Shown piece by piece: positions 12,688-25,050 of a DNA stretch of 64,000 nucleotides. Location of the stretch: the NCBI GenBank assembly GCA_027886175.1, contig JAJNNQ010000003.1, positions 9,396,001 to 9,460,000 on the forward strand, given 5' to 3'. The stretch is from Phylloscopus collybita. Its lineage: Eukaryota > Chordata > Aves > Passeriformes > Phylloscopidae. How positions within the stretch are numbered: position 1 is the first letter of the stretch; each line of letters begins with the position of its first letter. The position numbers were made by a program, and so were the translations under genes. The notes under the pieces were generated by a model. That model was not told the origin of the DNA and made no database searches. It saw only the letters and a program-made list of their open reading frames with translations.

Positions 12688-15369
12688 CTTTTTATAAATA
12701 TACACATACATACACACACGTGTGCAAATACAGACATTAAGTGTACGTGAGAGCATCATAGACTGTTTCATGATTCTGTTTCATTAATACAGTATCTTTG
12801 ATAGAATCTTTGGCCAGCTTGAAACCTTCAAAAAACCCTTCCAAAAAAGGAAGAAAGCCCATCACAAGTGCATTTAAGACTTGTGCTGGCCCCAGAAAAT
12901 TCCTCCTGCTCCCTTCTGTGCATAAAGCCATGCAATGGGACTATGTGACAAACCCTGCAAAGCAATGCTCTCAGGGAAAGCAGGTAAAGCACTGGGTTTG
13001 GTGTGTCCGGGAGAAACCCCCCTGTGAATCTCAACTTCCATCCACCTCTCTGCTTTACTGCAGTAGCTGTTTCCAGCAGAAGGGATGTAAGATGAAAGAA
13101 AAGGCTGATATGCAGGAAGTTCAGCTGGCAGCAGCAGCCAAGCAGCTCTCCCAGGAGAGGCCCACGCTACCCAAGGACGGGCACCTCCACTCACCACAGC
13201 CCAACCCTCCAATGCTCTCTGCCTCTGATGCTGGCACCACATTCCAGTGGGTGGCCTTAGCAAGTCCAACTGATTTTACCCTCTGAGGTCCAGTTCTGCC
13301 TTGAAAAAGTATATGTTTGGTGCTTTTAAAAAAGCATTTTGAGCCACACCTGTGAAGGCTGAATTTGGCAGGATTTTTTCTTTTTTTCATTACAGTTATC
13401 AGTGATGCTAGAATAACTATAGCTGTTTTCCAGGCAAGACTGAAAATCTGGATAAGTGATGATATGAGAAATTGTATGAAGGACAGGAAACAAGCCAAAG
13501 CAATCATCAACTACTCAAAAACACCTTCAGAAAAATCAGCATCATAAACTTTATATGTATAAAAAAGGGAGATTATTGAAAAGCAGAGAAAGAAGAAAGT
13601 AGGGAAAACTCCATATGGGTTATATGGCCAAAGAAGCTGAAGCAAATATTAAAAGAGGTAATAGCAAAACACACTCAGCAGAAGTCTAACTGGCACATCC
13701 ACACCAGCCATAAGGCTTGTTAAGGATGAACATGGAAAGGCCTTGAAAACAAAAGGAAACAGTTGGCTTAGGCAACTGCAGTGGAAAAGTTGGATTTCAA
13801 CTGTGCAGACAATAAGCTGATCTCACATTTGTCCTACAAATATTCTCCAAAGACAGAATCGAATGGCAAAACCCACTCAGATGGCACAGATCTTGAGAGA
13901 TGACTTGATAACTTCCAACACAGGTCACTCCAGAGCATCTCGAGGAACTATGATGCACCAAAAAAAAACAACTCTCATCAACTCTTTAAACTAAAGCACA
14001 GTTGTACAACTAAAGTAAAATACTGGCTCAAGCCTGTATTTATTTTAGATGCTGGTATCAAACTAGAATGTACTTCCACAATGTTTAATTTGGCATTGCT
14101 ATCAGAAGCAACACAGATGCAACAGACACAACACATGACTCAGGAGAATTGTTGAGTCAAAGCGGCCCAGTGGTGTGCAGCTGCAATAGACTGCAAAACA
14201 GCTGGGGTTAAAAACCACCTGTGTAAAACATCCACAGACAAGATGAGTAACTCCCAAATCAACCTGTATCCTGGAAAGGAATGGAACAAGATATGAGTTG
14301 GTTCACGTGCTTTGGCAAGAACTCAAGAGTGGAGACACCCAAAAGGAAACAGCATCACAAACTGGTAAGGTGGCAGCTCCATCCACGAGGTGAAACCAAT
14401 GCTCTGTCATAAAAACTACAACACTTCCATTCAAATATTATTTCCTGTTTTATTAACAGATGGATGTGAAAAATGGAAGTCTACCAACAATACAGGCAGG
14501 GGTCTTAGCATCTTCAAATATCTCAGGAAAACATGAGGTATTAAATAGAACAGCTTTATAACCACCACCAAGACTCGTCAGAGTCCAACAACTACTTAGG
14601 TCCTGAGTTACTGCCGCCTTTTCTGGACAACTGTGCAAGGAACACACCAGAATATCTGTCCCAGCAAACCTTTCATGAGCATCTGAAGGAACATATTAAC
14701 TGTGCCAATTGTCAGAATCCTTTCAACACACAGCTCTTCTGGAAGGGATTTAATACTAGAAAGGACATGTAAAGAGCTGCATAAGCGTTAGTTTTGGGAC
14801 AGGGGAGCCTATTTTATCTTGCCCTAAGCAACACTTGATGGCTTGGATGGAATTCAGATTCAGAATAAAATAGGTCTGCCTTCAAAACAGATCGCATAAT
14901 TGGCTTTAGGTTTTAGTGCAATTTTCTTTATAAACAGACCAATCTTTGAGCGGCTCATAAGTCAACTGTTTGAAAACAGCAGCAAACTTAACTGCCCCCA
15001 AGGAAATATATTCTTATCCCCAAACTGAGACACACAGATTGGCCAGCCGAGCTGAAAGGAAGGAAACCGCTACAGCAGCATCTTGAATTAAACAGCAACC
15101 AGCAGTCCCCAGACAGCCCCGAGAATTGCAAATCTAAAGGTGTGACTTCTGTTTCGCAGATTTACTTTGCACCAATCAAAACCACATAAACCCCAGCCAC
15201 TAATATCCATTCAAAACCATGAAGACAGTTTAGCAGACAGGGGTAGAAGTGATAAGGCATTAAGCTTTTATGCCTGTATTTTATATCTCGCAGCAAAGCA
15301 AGGCAACCAAGTAACACTTCAATGGTTTGCTCGAATAAAGGCCTAAAATCAGCAATCTGATCTACTTAC

Positions 15370-15604
15370 CCTTTTCACCAGTATCCAGGGAAAGTTTCTT
15401 AATGTCATCAGTCAGTGTATCCTGCAAGTGGTCTTGTCCATGCTCTGCATCATTATCATCAAATTGAGCTTCTATAATGACATCCGGACTTTGAGCGTCG
15501 CCTTTCGCTGTCTCTTGTGGAATGCAAGTCCCCAACATATCCTCAGGGACATCTGATTCATGTGTGACTTCTGTTTCTTTGTCACTACCATCTGGCTTTA
15601 TTAC
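15370..15604 (-). CDS. DIS3L2: DIS3L2 coding exon 5 (residues 118-196, acidic insertion)
   Basis: This 235-nt exon follows a CTCCTTCAG acceptor and ends in phase 1 at a strong GTAAGT donor. It opens VIKPDGSDKETEVTHESDVP, matching the mammalian [20 protein letters not shown], and later carries SPDVIIEAQFDDNDAEHGQD, matching [20 protein letters not shown]. It is strongly acidic and of low complexity. In the family this forms a long, poorly ordered loop inserted between strands of the first cold-shock domain. Conserved islands at both ends show that the exon is real despite the divergent middle (MLGTCIPQETAKGDAQ). Confidence 0.96.
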
Positions 15605-18600
15605 CTGAAGGAGCAGGGGATTAAAAAAAAAGAGGCAAGCTAAATCACTGGACTGAAGAAAGAAAACATTATCTTTCCTTTTTCATTTGCATCCCCAAGG
15701 AGCTGACAATGAATTGTGGGTGGCTGGTGGCACACTGCAATTGCCGTGTAATTAGCCACAGATATTGCACAATCAAAAGAGGTACCTCAGTAGGATAAAG
15801 ACTGGAACGGCATAGCTTTTGCAATACCTCAACTGTGACAATAATGTATCCAAAGCGTATCTAGAGCATAACCATACAGTTCCTGCCAAGCCTCTAATCA
15901 GCTCTGCAGAAGTTAAGAGTAAACACAGGCAGGGAGGAGGGAGGATACACTACAATTTAATAGGTTGCTTAGACCATTGTTCACCAAGACACACTAATCA
16001 TCCCGGGACGTCCCAAAACTTAAGCAGTTCCAGTGAATGCTGGGATCATGTCAAAGCTCCTCCACACAATTAGGAACAGACTGAAAAGGCAGAGATTAGA
16101 GAACGTGGTGCCCTGTGACCTGTGGAAGAACTGGACTATGGCAGCTTGCTAAGTCACCAAGCTTTACATTTATTTTAGGCTGTGTTTTTATTGTTAAGAG
16201 CACTCAGTTTTTGCCATCACTTATACAAATCTCCAAATTACTGAAGAAAAGCCAAACTTCCAGTGAAGCAGCAGGTCTGGAAAGCATCTCTCATTGTATG
16301 TGACAGGGGGAGAAACTGCCTCAACTCAAGACATAATGACCAAAGTGGTTGATACCGTGGGACACACAAGCCTTTACCAGCATCCTTCACACAACCAACA
16401 GTGAGCTGCAAACACCTACACAGCTAGAGAATCTAGACCCAGGTTTCAGTTTCCAAAATGTTTATGTTTCACTCAAGCCATGAGCATCTCTTCAGAGAGA
16501 TATGAAAATCAGTACAGAGTAAGAAATAACCTACTAAACATAAAAATCACAGAGATACTGTGTGACTCCATTCCAATGCCCTCCCAGTGACTGAGTTCCC
16601 CTCCCCTGGTGCTGGTGTTTGCCAGGCAGGTAATTCCCCAGAGATGCTTCTCCAAGGTCCCCAGTCCTCCCATCATAACCCAGTACATGACAGCAGCAAC
16701 TCATGCCACCAGCAAGGCAAGTGAAGGGCCCTTTAAAAAATGCAATAAAACAAGAGAAACAACTTTTTGGTAACAAACTTCATATGATCTATATAGTTGC
16801 TAGAAATAAACATAAATAACCTCAAAAGGTGCTACCTGAAGGCAACTGTTCACAGTAAGAAAACGTAAGTCAAAAAAGCTCTACAAATTATTCTTTAGTA
16901 ACTAAAAAGCAAATAAATAAAAATCAGACCTGTAAAGGGAATACTTTCATAGCTTTGCATACAAAGACGTAGTGATGCTTTCAAGCAGTATCCATTTCTT
17001 TGCTTTTCACAATACATAACAGAAGTAAAATCAATTTTAAAATGGGGCTGAATTCAAGTCTTTAAAAATAAAAAACTCAAATGACATTGCTTTGAACTCT
17101 TGTTACCTTTTGTGACTCTTCTTTCCATCTTTATTTTCATTTTTTAACATGTATATAATTTGTTACCATAGCAGATTTTGACTCAAACATTAAATTGTGA
17201 CAAAAAGGGGGAAAAGTTTGGCAGAAGGTGGGAAAATGGCTGATTATTAAACCTGGCTACATTTGGTACATAAAATACTGACACACAATGGTCTGGGCAA
17301 GAACAGTCTATTAGATTATAGAGCTGACAAGGCTCCACACGCTAGTGACTCTGCCAGTGTACCTATCCAAAAAGCAAACCAGTGTCAACAGTAATGTTTG
17401 GACCCTTCCATGGTCAGATGTAGATGTATTCAGCTCTTAAATTTCAATTGCACCAGATGTGTGCAAGTGTGCAACTGCAGCAGGAGTTCATTTCCTTCAA
17501 CCCCTCAAAGTCTTGCCTGCACTTTTTTCTCTCCGTCTTTCTTTGGAGAGTGTGAGATGTGGTTTGGTTTGTTTTCTATGTGTAAAGCAGCAAACAACAT
17601 CAAATATATCTTACGACAGGAAACACTTCTCGAAAGATGCAGCACTGAAAGGGTTATGCTTGAAGAGTTTATGTGGTTGTTAAAGAAGGCAGCAGATACA
17701 GATTTAATTTTAAATGCTCTATGCTAAAATCACTGTGCTTCCCCCAAGCTAGAGGACACACACTGCTACCACCAGCAGCACCATACTCCAGCTGTGACTA
17801 CCTAAATCCCCACACATTTCCTTATGGATTTGCAAAAGGATTTTTCAGTAAAGTTTTCCAAAGTCCACAAAATCATAACCTCCACACAGAGTAGATCAGC
17901 AAAATGTCCAGATGCTGGCAAGCCTGGACAACGGGATTTGTTTTCTTTTTATGGCCAAGATAGATCATTTAGGCTGACCTCATACGCAACAGAGCAGGGA
18001 ATTGCACCCAAAATTTCTCATATCACACCAAAAGTTTAGGGAAGCTGTACATCACAAGACTGAAAAGCTGCATAAGACTTTACAAAATCAGGAGCTCAGT
18101 GGACACAATTATTCCATTTAAGACTATCAGAGGTGCTGGCCAACATGAGCTCATCACACAGATTCCAAAGAGCAGGATCCTTCTGTCTATGAGCAGCAGA
18201 AAATCCAACCATGACATACTAAGCATTTCTCACAAGTGGCATCTCAGACTCAAGAATCTGATGATGTTGCACTCTCCTGTTTCTTCTAACATTATTGCAG
18301 CTTATCCATGGCCTAATGCACACAGCTAGAACAGGTCAGTTCTGATCACAGACACAGAGTACAGCAAATACACAATTGGCTCAGTCCATCATGCAGTCAT
18401 ATGTGCAGTACAGTTCCATTCCCTGGCAATGCAGCTGACCCTGCATGGACTTAAAACATGGGATTACCACTTCTTACATATGCATGAAATATATGACCCC
18501 AGTGACACACAAACACCATTAAAAGCCCTTAAAGGACCTTAACTTCCTGATCTGGGAAGTAAAATGTCAACCTTATGGCTGTTACTTTTACATGCTTTTT

Positions 18601-21600
18601 AATGATAATTTAAAACAAGTTTTAATAAACATTTTGATGAAAGTCAATGGTTTATTTGAAAGCCTGATCCTGAAGACAGTGTCCAAATAAGTTTTCTTCC
18701 AGCTTAAAATAGACATCTGTCACTGAACAAGCATTAAGTTTCTGCCCCACTGGTGACTGCTTTAGTTTGTAAAGTTATAGCTGACAGAACACAAGATATT
18801 TGAATGAAAATCCCATTTCAACCATAAAAACCAGCTAGTGGGCAAAACCATCCTGGCATGGAACTGGAGAGCAGAGCATCCAGCCCAGTCCTGAAGTAGC
18901 AATTAAATTGTCCTTACTCAGGAGAAATTTGTTCCAACAGAAAACTGAACTGGGAATCTGTGCATCTAAAAGCACAGGGGGTTACCTCCTGTGCTACAGA
19001 AGAAATGGCCTCCACTGCCAGGACCAATCTCATATCTGTCCTGTTAGATCCCTGCTTTTCACAGACTTTCCACCTAAAACCTCCACACAAAGACAAAGCC
19101 CAGGCCTGGTTACTCTCAGATCGGGTATAGAGCTTTTGCTGCTGCGTTCTCAGTGCCTGTAAACTGAAACAGATGAATGTGACCAGTGATTTTCATTTAT
19201 CTTTGAGCTATTAACCCCAAGCTCTTTCCAATAAATGTACCAAGCCCCCAAAGTGTTTAAGCCTGACACTAATAGGTTTGTTTTTCTTTCTTACTCATCT
19301 CTGATCTTTACAAGTAATCCATGAATCCTCATGGATCCGTGAAGTGACACGACTGCTGGATGACTGCTGGACTAGACACAGCTGGATGAATGCATCTTGC
19401 ATAGATAAAAACTGCTAAAAACTTTCCATGTAGGGTCACTGCCTTCAATGGAACCTTGTACAAAGAGACTTCCTTTGCTGAAAGCATCTGGCAGGTAAGG
19501 AAGCAGAATTATCTTCACTACAGCCGGTTTGGACACAGATTCAATAAAAGTTAAATTCCTCATCTCACTCAAAAAGCTGGTTTTAAAAAGAGTATTTCCA
19601 GAAGGATACTGAGGTAGAATGGAGATTAAATTTCTTTAGAAATGACAAGCAATTAATGGTAACTCTCCTCACTGGAGCAGACAGATGATACACAAAGAGG
19701 CTCCTCATGCTTGTACAGAAAGGTCCAGTCAATTCACCAGCAAATGGGAGCTGAAGAAGGTTCATAGCACACCAAGAACTCCCATTAAACAGGGGGGACT
19801 GAACAGGGAAACAGCTAAAAGGGAAATAAGGTGTTAGCCTGAGCCTACCTTCTGAGGTTTGCAAACTAAGATAAGATGCCTTTCTTCTGAAAAATACTTC
19901 AATCAATCACAGTTTTAAAGTTCTGCTTTAGCCAAACAAAGTCATTATGCTCAATACTGGGTAGGGAGACAAAGTTTAGGTCAGAGCTGCTGGTCCTCTC
20001 TGAAGTTGAGCCTTAGTTAAGCAAGGAGTCTCAGAAACAGGTTAAAAGCAGTTATTTCAAAAGGAGGACAGCTGAAAACAGGGGCTTTGGACCAAATTAC
20101 CATCCCCTCGTTAAAAGGACCGTTGCTACCACAACACTAATACAAACACCACATTTCATACCAGTGCTGTGAACACCTGCATCTATTTGTCTCCCAGCTT
20201 TTGCCATATTAAACAGGCTTCACCTAAAAGCTGGTTCCCTAATGTTCCCTCATGAGGGAGTAGGAACAGAGCCCGGCTAACACGAGGATGCTGTCACAGC
20301 TCATACATACATACTAGAGCCAAGCTACCATAAATATTGTGAGGAAGAGCTTTGCTTTTCTGAAAAGAGTAACCAAACAAAGGCTGGCTCACTCTAGCTC
20401 CTTCTTGGATAAAGAAAGGATGGCATTTGCAAGGAAAAAAAACACCTGTCCCAAGCATCCTTCCTTCTTTTCATAATCCCACATACACCAAACAGTACTG
20501 GGAAGACAACAACTCAGTAAAAGTGACTAGTCTCAGCAGGAGCAGTTATGGCATTACTTTTAAAATAACAATAATGTTATACTGAGGAGGTTTGTTGTGG
20601 TTTGGGATTGGACTTTTTTCATTAAAATCTTTTAATTCTAAATCACTAGAACACTTGCTAACAGCCCCCAGGATAGCTATTTTATATTAACAGCACATTA
20701 TAGTTTACATTTCAGATATCACATTGGATGCAATAATCATACAAACATTCATATTAAAATCTCTCCCTCTTGATTAGGAAAAGACTACTTGTTCCTCACC
20801 AGTGGACTCTGTTGTTCCCAGATGTCACACACAGTTTTGTCACAGCAGTCACTACAATACCATCTTGCTTGTGGATTCAAAGGATAAATGATCTGAGTAC
20901 ACAAAGGCCTCCTGGAAATAGTGACTTTTCAGAATCTGCTCTGCCTTGCACCCACTGTAGCAGGTGAGAAGTGGGAAAGAAACAAATGAAATCTAAGGCT
21001 TGCTTGTGTTTTGAAAACAAAATATCAAGACACATCTTCAGTATGGCTATCAAACCTGTTGAGACTCCAAAGCCATCTTGCCTGCCCTTCCTAGAATCCT
21101 GCAACTCCTCTGCTCAGGCTAACCTGCAGAGTTTTTACTGCAGAGTTAATTCAAATAATCAGACTGAACATCCACGTTTAGTCCAACCTGCGCAGAAAGC
21201 TCTACATCCAGGCTTGTCAGCCACAAGAAAGAAAATTAACTGTAGAAAAAAACCCCATATCTCAAAACAGCCACCTCAACTCACAACTTCTTTCTGCTTC
21301 TACCAATAAACCTCATTCCTGACTGTTCACTCATCTCTCTGTGCTTCAGGCTCTACCAAAGCAATCCAGGTTACAGCGTGTTCCCTCCAAGTCCATCTGA
21401 AGTCCTTCTCTTACCATCTTGCACAAATAACCAGAAAAACAAGTAGAAAAGCATCAACAAGGAAAATTCTCAAGACTGACCTTTCTGAATCCTAAAGCCA
21501 AAACAAAAACTGTCTCCTCACCATGTATTTCCACTCCCTATCTGGTCTCTGACCTGTCATTTGTCTCTGAAAGCTCCCCATTCCCATTCCCTGGCCCTCA

Positions 21601-22881
21601 TCCCACACCTACATCTACCTCCAAACATGTTTATCTACACCTCATTATCACTGACCAGGAGACAGTTGCCTCTGCCCCTGTCTCTCCTCAAGTCTACTCC
21701 TGCCCTCACCCCCTTCCTGCCATTTCTCTGTGGTCTCCCAAGTCTGCCTCTTGCACTGCTGCCCGTAGGATACACAATCCTGGGATCAGGACTGTGTTTC
21801 CCCAGGTCCATTTCACCTGGTTCTCCTAGCAGGACAAACAGCTCCATCTGTACAGTCCTGCCTTTTGTACTCTCCAACAACTGCTGAGAAGCAGGAAAAA
21901 GCTGTCAGAAGCAGCTGTCTCGGCTCAGCACAGGTACCCCACACCTCATGGATCAACCACTGCTGAGGGCAACAGTGTTAGAGATATGGGGATGGACAAT
22001 GTCCTTGATTCCCTTGCAGGGAACACTCTGCCATCTCCTTTGTAGGCAAGCCAACCGTGTTGGGAGTCACTACCAAAGAGCTGTGTATCGCTATGGCCAG
22101 ATCAACAAACTTGTTCCACACTTTCCACTCCTGCTGCCACCCCTGGGATTTGATTTGGTGCTGAAAAAACAGTCTCTATTCTCAGAATACCTCCTTATAT
22201 TGCACTGACCTTCCCACACACATTTCCCAAGGCACAGAAGTCCCTGGAGCAGAAGTGACACAGCAAACACCTCATCTCCCAGCTTCCCAGCCCACATGCT
22301 ATTCTATACAGCAAGACGTTGTCACACTTAAAGCACTGACGAACCCTTAGCCATACCCCATCTCACAAGTGAGAAAAGTTTGACCCCAGAGAAGCACAAA
22401 AGATTCACTTCAGCACCCAGCCTTTAACAACACCCAGGAATCAACCTCCTCCTGCACACTCCCAAAATTCAAAGAAGCACGAACAGCTTCTTCATCTCCT
22501 ACCAGCAAATTCTTTTCACAAAAGAGGCCCTTAAAACTGGCAGCTTCCCTGCTGGACCCCGGCGAAATGTTCCTTGTACCTTGGGTCTTTGTATTGCCTG
22601 CTCCTCACAAGACCTCCCACTTTGGTGCATCTCATGAGCTGTGTGTTGCACTCCAGGCCACAGCAAACTGGAAACAAGAGTGCAATGCACAGGGCCCAGC
22701 TCTGAGGTTGCCAGAACATATTGGTTTGAAACATCACAGAAAATATTCGGCTCCATATTTTCAACAGTAGCCAGGAAGAAAATGCATGGAACAGTTTTGA
22801 GAACTGTTTTTCAAAAGTCATTTAAATCAAATTATGCCCCATCCACACCGGCAGCAAAACCCTCTCTACTAACTGGAACCG

Positions 22882-22944
22882 GTTTTCTTTTCTTGTGTGT
22901 GTGTTCTTTTCTTTTTTAACTTTTCTTTTTTTTTTTTTTTTTTC
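22882..22944. repeat. Pyrimidine tract with T18 homopolymer
   Basis: A T- and C-rich tract on the plus strand, interrupted by a short GT run, ends in 18 consecutive T at 22926-22943. Read on the transcribed minus strand it is A-rich, which could be a retroposon tail, but no retroposed body was recognised next to it. Confidence 0.85.
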
Positions 22945-25025
22945 AAAAACTGTCTCCCAGCCATCTTTTTTCTGGTAATGTGCACAGGCACTGCAACACT
23001 ACAAGAATGGATGCCAGGACAAAACCTATGATGCACAGTCCCTAGAATAAATCACTCAAGAGAGGTAGATTAGAAGAAGAGAGCAACATAAGTTTACATC
23101 TTCAAAGGTATGATTCTGTAAAATCCCTGCATTTTCAGCAAATTACTGCAAAAAGATACACAGTTTGCATCTGACGTAAAGAAGCAGACAGGCTTCTGGA
23201 TCATTTGCAACTTCAAGACAATACCATGAATTAATACATATTTTAAAAGATGCAATAATTACACAGAGCTTACATGTAATCAGAAAAGAATCTACTTGTG
23301 CTGAGTGTGTATCATTTGAAAGCTCCAATGCCAAGCAAATCCGCACCGTTGGCTTGCACAAACCCAAGTATTATCCATTACTGCCTTTTTTTTAAAACAA
23401 TACAAGCATGTATGAAAAACATATTTCCTGGAAACAATGATACTCTTTGAAGATTTATTCAACATTTCACAAACCAAACAAGCCTGTACCCGCACGTGCC
23501 CGTAAGAAGAAAGTGGGCTGACAATGCAAACTAATCAAAAAGTACTGGAAGGGCTATCCAAGATATTTGCATACCTATACTTCCCAAGGGTTTGAAGTTT
23601 TCTTCAGAACTGTATAAAAATTATTTCCCACGTGTCCAAGAAAATCTCTTACTGATCAACACTTTAACTCATCAAGGCAGGAAACAAACAAATCAACCAA
23701 GCATCTACATGTTGGGGCTGATACCTTAAGCCCCTCACTTGCAGTTTTTGTTCCTTTTGATCGGGCTCTACGTGCCAGCTCCCAGGGGTCTCAGCCCCAC
23801 GCATGTTGTGACACACTTTTCAAAGCCCAGAATGGGACACCTGGGACAAAACACATACTGTTCAGGAAGTGCACAGAGGCCAAGAAAAGCAATAGAAATT
23901 TCCACAGTTAACTTGCATTACTGGTTGCCAGTAAGTCTCTTATTATGAAAACCCATAATTGGAAACTGTCATATTACAGAACAATTTATGGAAGTTTTCA
24001 GACTATGTATGCCCCAGTGGGAACTTCCTTTGACTGCTGTGTTCCATCAGCCCAGGTCTGCTTATTTATACACTCAGTGGGATAAGAGCATCAGGAACCT
24101 AAACAAGTCATTGCTGAAGCGTCACTGAGACTCCCACTCCAGAAGTGCTTCAAATAGTTCATTTCTTAGTCTGTCCAGTCATCCATCTTCCTGGCTGCAT
24201 TCAGTCAACTGCTGGACTGGCCCATCTTTATTTTTTTTCATCTTCTGCAGGAACATTCTTGCACTTGCTTTGTGTTCCACTACTCCTCTGAGGATATGGA
24301 AGGCAAAATGCAGCTGCTGTGGGCTGAGTGCATCCCACTATGCCCGTCTCAACCCCATCAAAAGAGCTTGCCAAAATTAGTTCCCACTCCTATGGTCTCT
24401 ACCTTGTCACACCAGGGAAACTGGCATCTACATTAACTTCTAAATCAGGTTTCAATTGCATTAAAATATGGCTCCAGCCAAGAAAAACAGCCTCCCCCAG
24501 TGCCAGCATGTTACTGTTAGAGTCACTTGCACAAAACCACCCAGTGCTTCCTTCACAAATAATCATGATTTGGTGTGAAGGTAAAGAGATCTGGTAACAG
24601 GTGATGGAGACACATTCCAGGAAACTTTTAGCAACAGAAGACTGGAAATTCACTTTAACACTGTATTTTTTATGCAGGAGCCAGCAGGTACCATCGGACA
24701 GAGTGATTGTAACTATGGATGGAGCAGCTCTCATCCTCTAGGAAATGGACTGAGCCTGTGTTTACCTGTGTTTTGCCACACTGCACTGCTGCCATTGCCA
24801 GTCATGCACACCAAGACCACCAGGAATCCAGCACCTTCCCCATCACCCCAGGATGGGCTGGAAAAGATTCGTGCTCAGGGGAAACTGTGGCAGAACAGGG
24901 GCAGCCAGGCTGAAGAGGACCACCCGCAGATGGAAGGAACTGGAGGAGATAATCCCTGCAAGCAGGGTAAGTGGAAGAAAAGAAAAACAAATGATTCACT
25001 AGAGATTAAAAGGGAACAACTTCCT

Positions 25026-25050
25026 AAACTGTTGAGACTCTCAACAGTTT
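25026..25050. repeat. Perfect inverted repeat, 11-bp arms, 3-nt loop
   Basis: AAACTGTTGAG is followed by ACT and then by its exact reverse complement CTCAACAGTTT. The site is intronic. The stem is short and the flanks do not extend it clearly, so it is not a miRNA hairpin as it stands. Confidence 0.9.

Larger units (their letters stand above)
3060..15369 (-). other. DIS3L2 intron between coding exons 5 and 6 (12.3 kb)
   Basis: This is a phase-1 intron with a GTAAGT donor and a TTTGATGCAG acceptor. It contains a GC-rich patch near 4060-4400, a pair of diverged direct repeats at 10631-10760 and 11727-11850, and a TA/TATG microsatellite at 12639-12680. Other open frames, including a 162-codon one at 12798-13286 on the plus strand, show no homology I recognise. 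Confidence 0.84.

Noticed and set aside
12798..13286. A 162-codon plus-strand open frame.
   Set aside because: It has no recognisable homology, contains repeats of common residues, and overlaps equally long open frames on the opposite strand, typical of GC-richer chance sequence.
15140..15577. The 16-mer GTGTGACTTCTGTTTC occurs at 15140-15155 in the intron and again at 15562-15577 in exon 5.
   Set aside because: Similarity does not extend beyond the word, and one such match in 64 kb is not surprising by chance.
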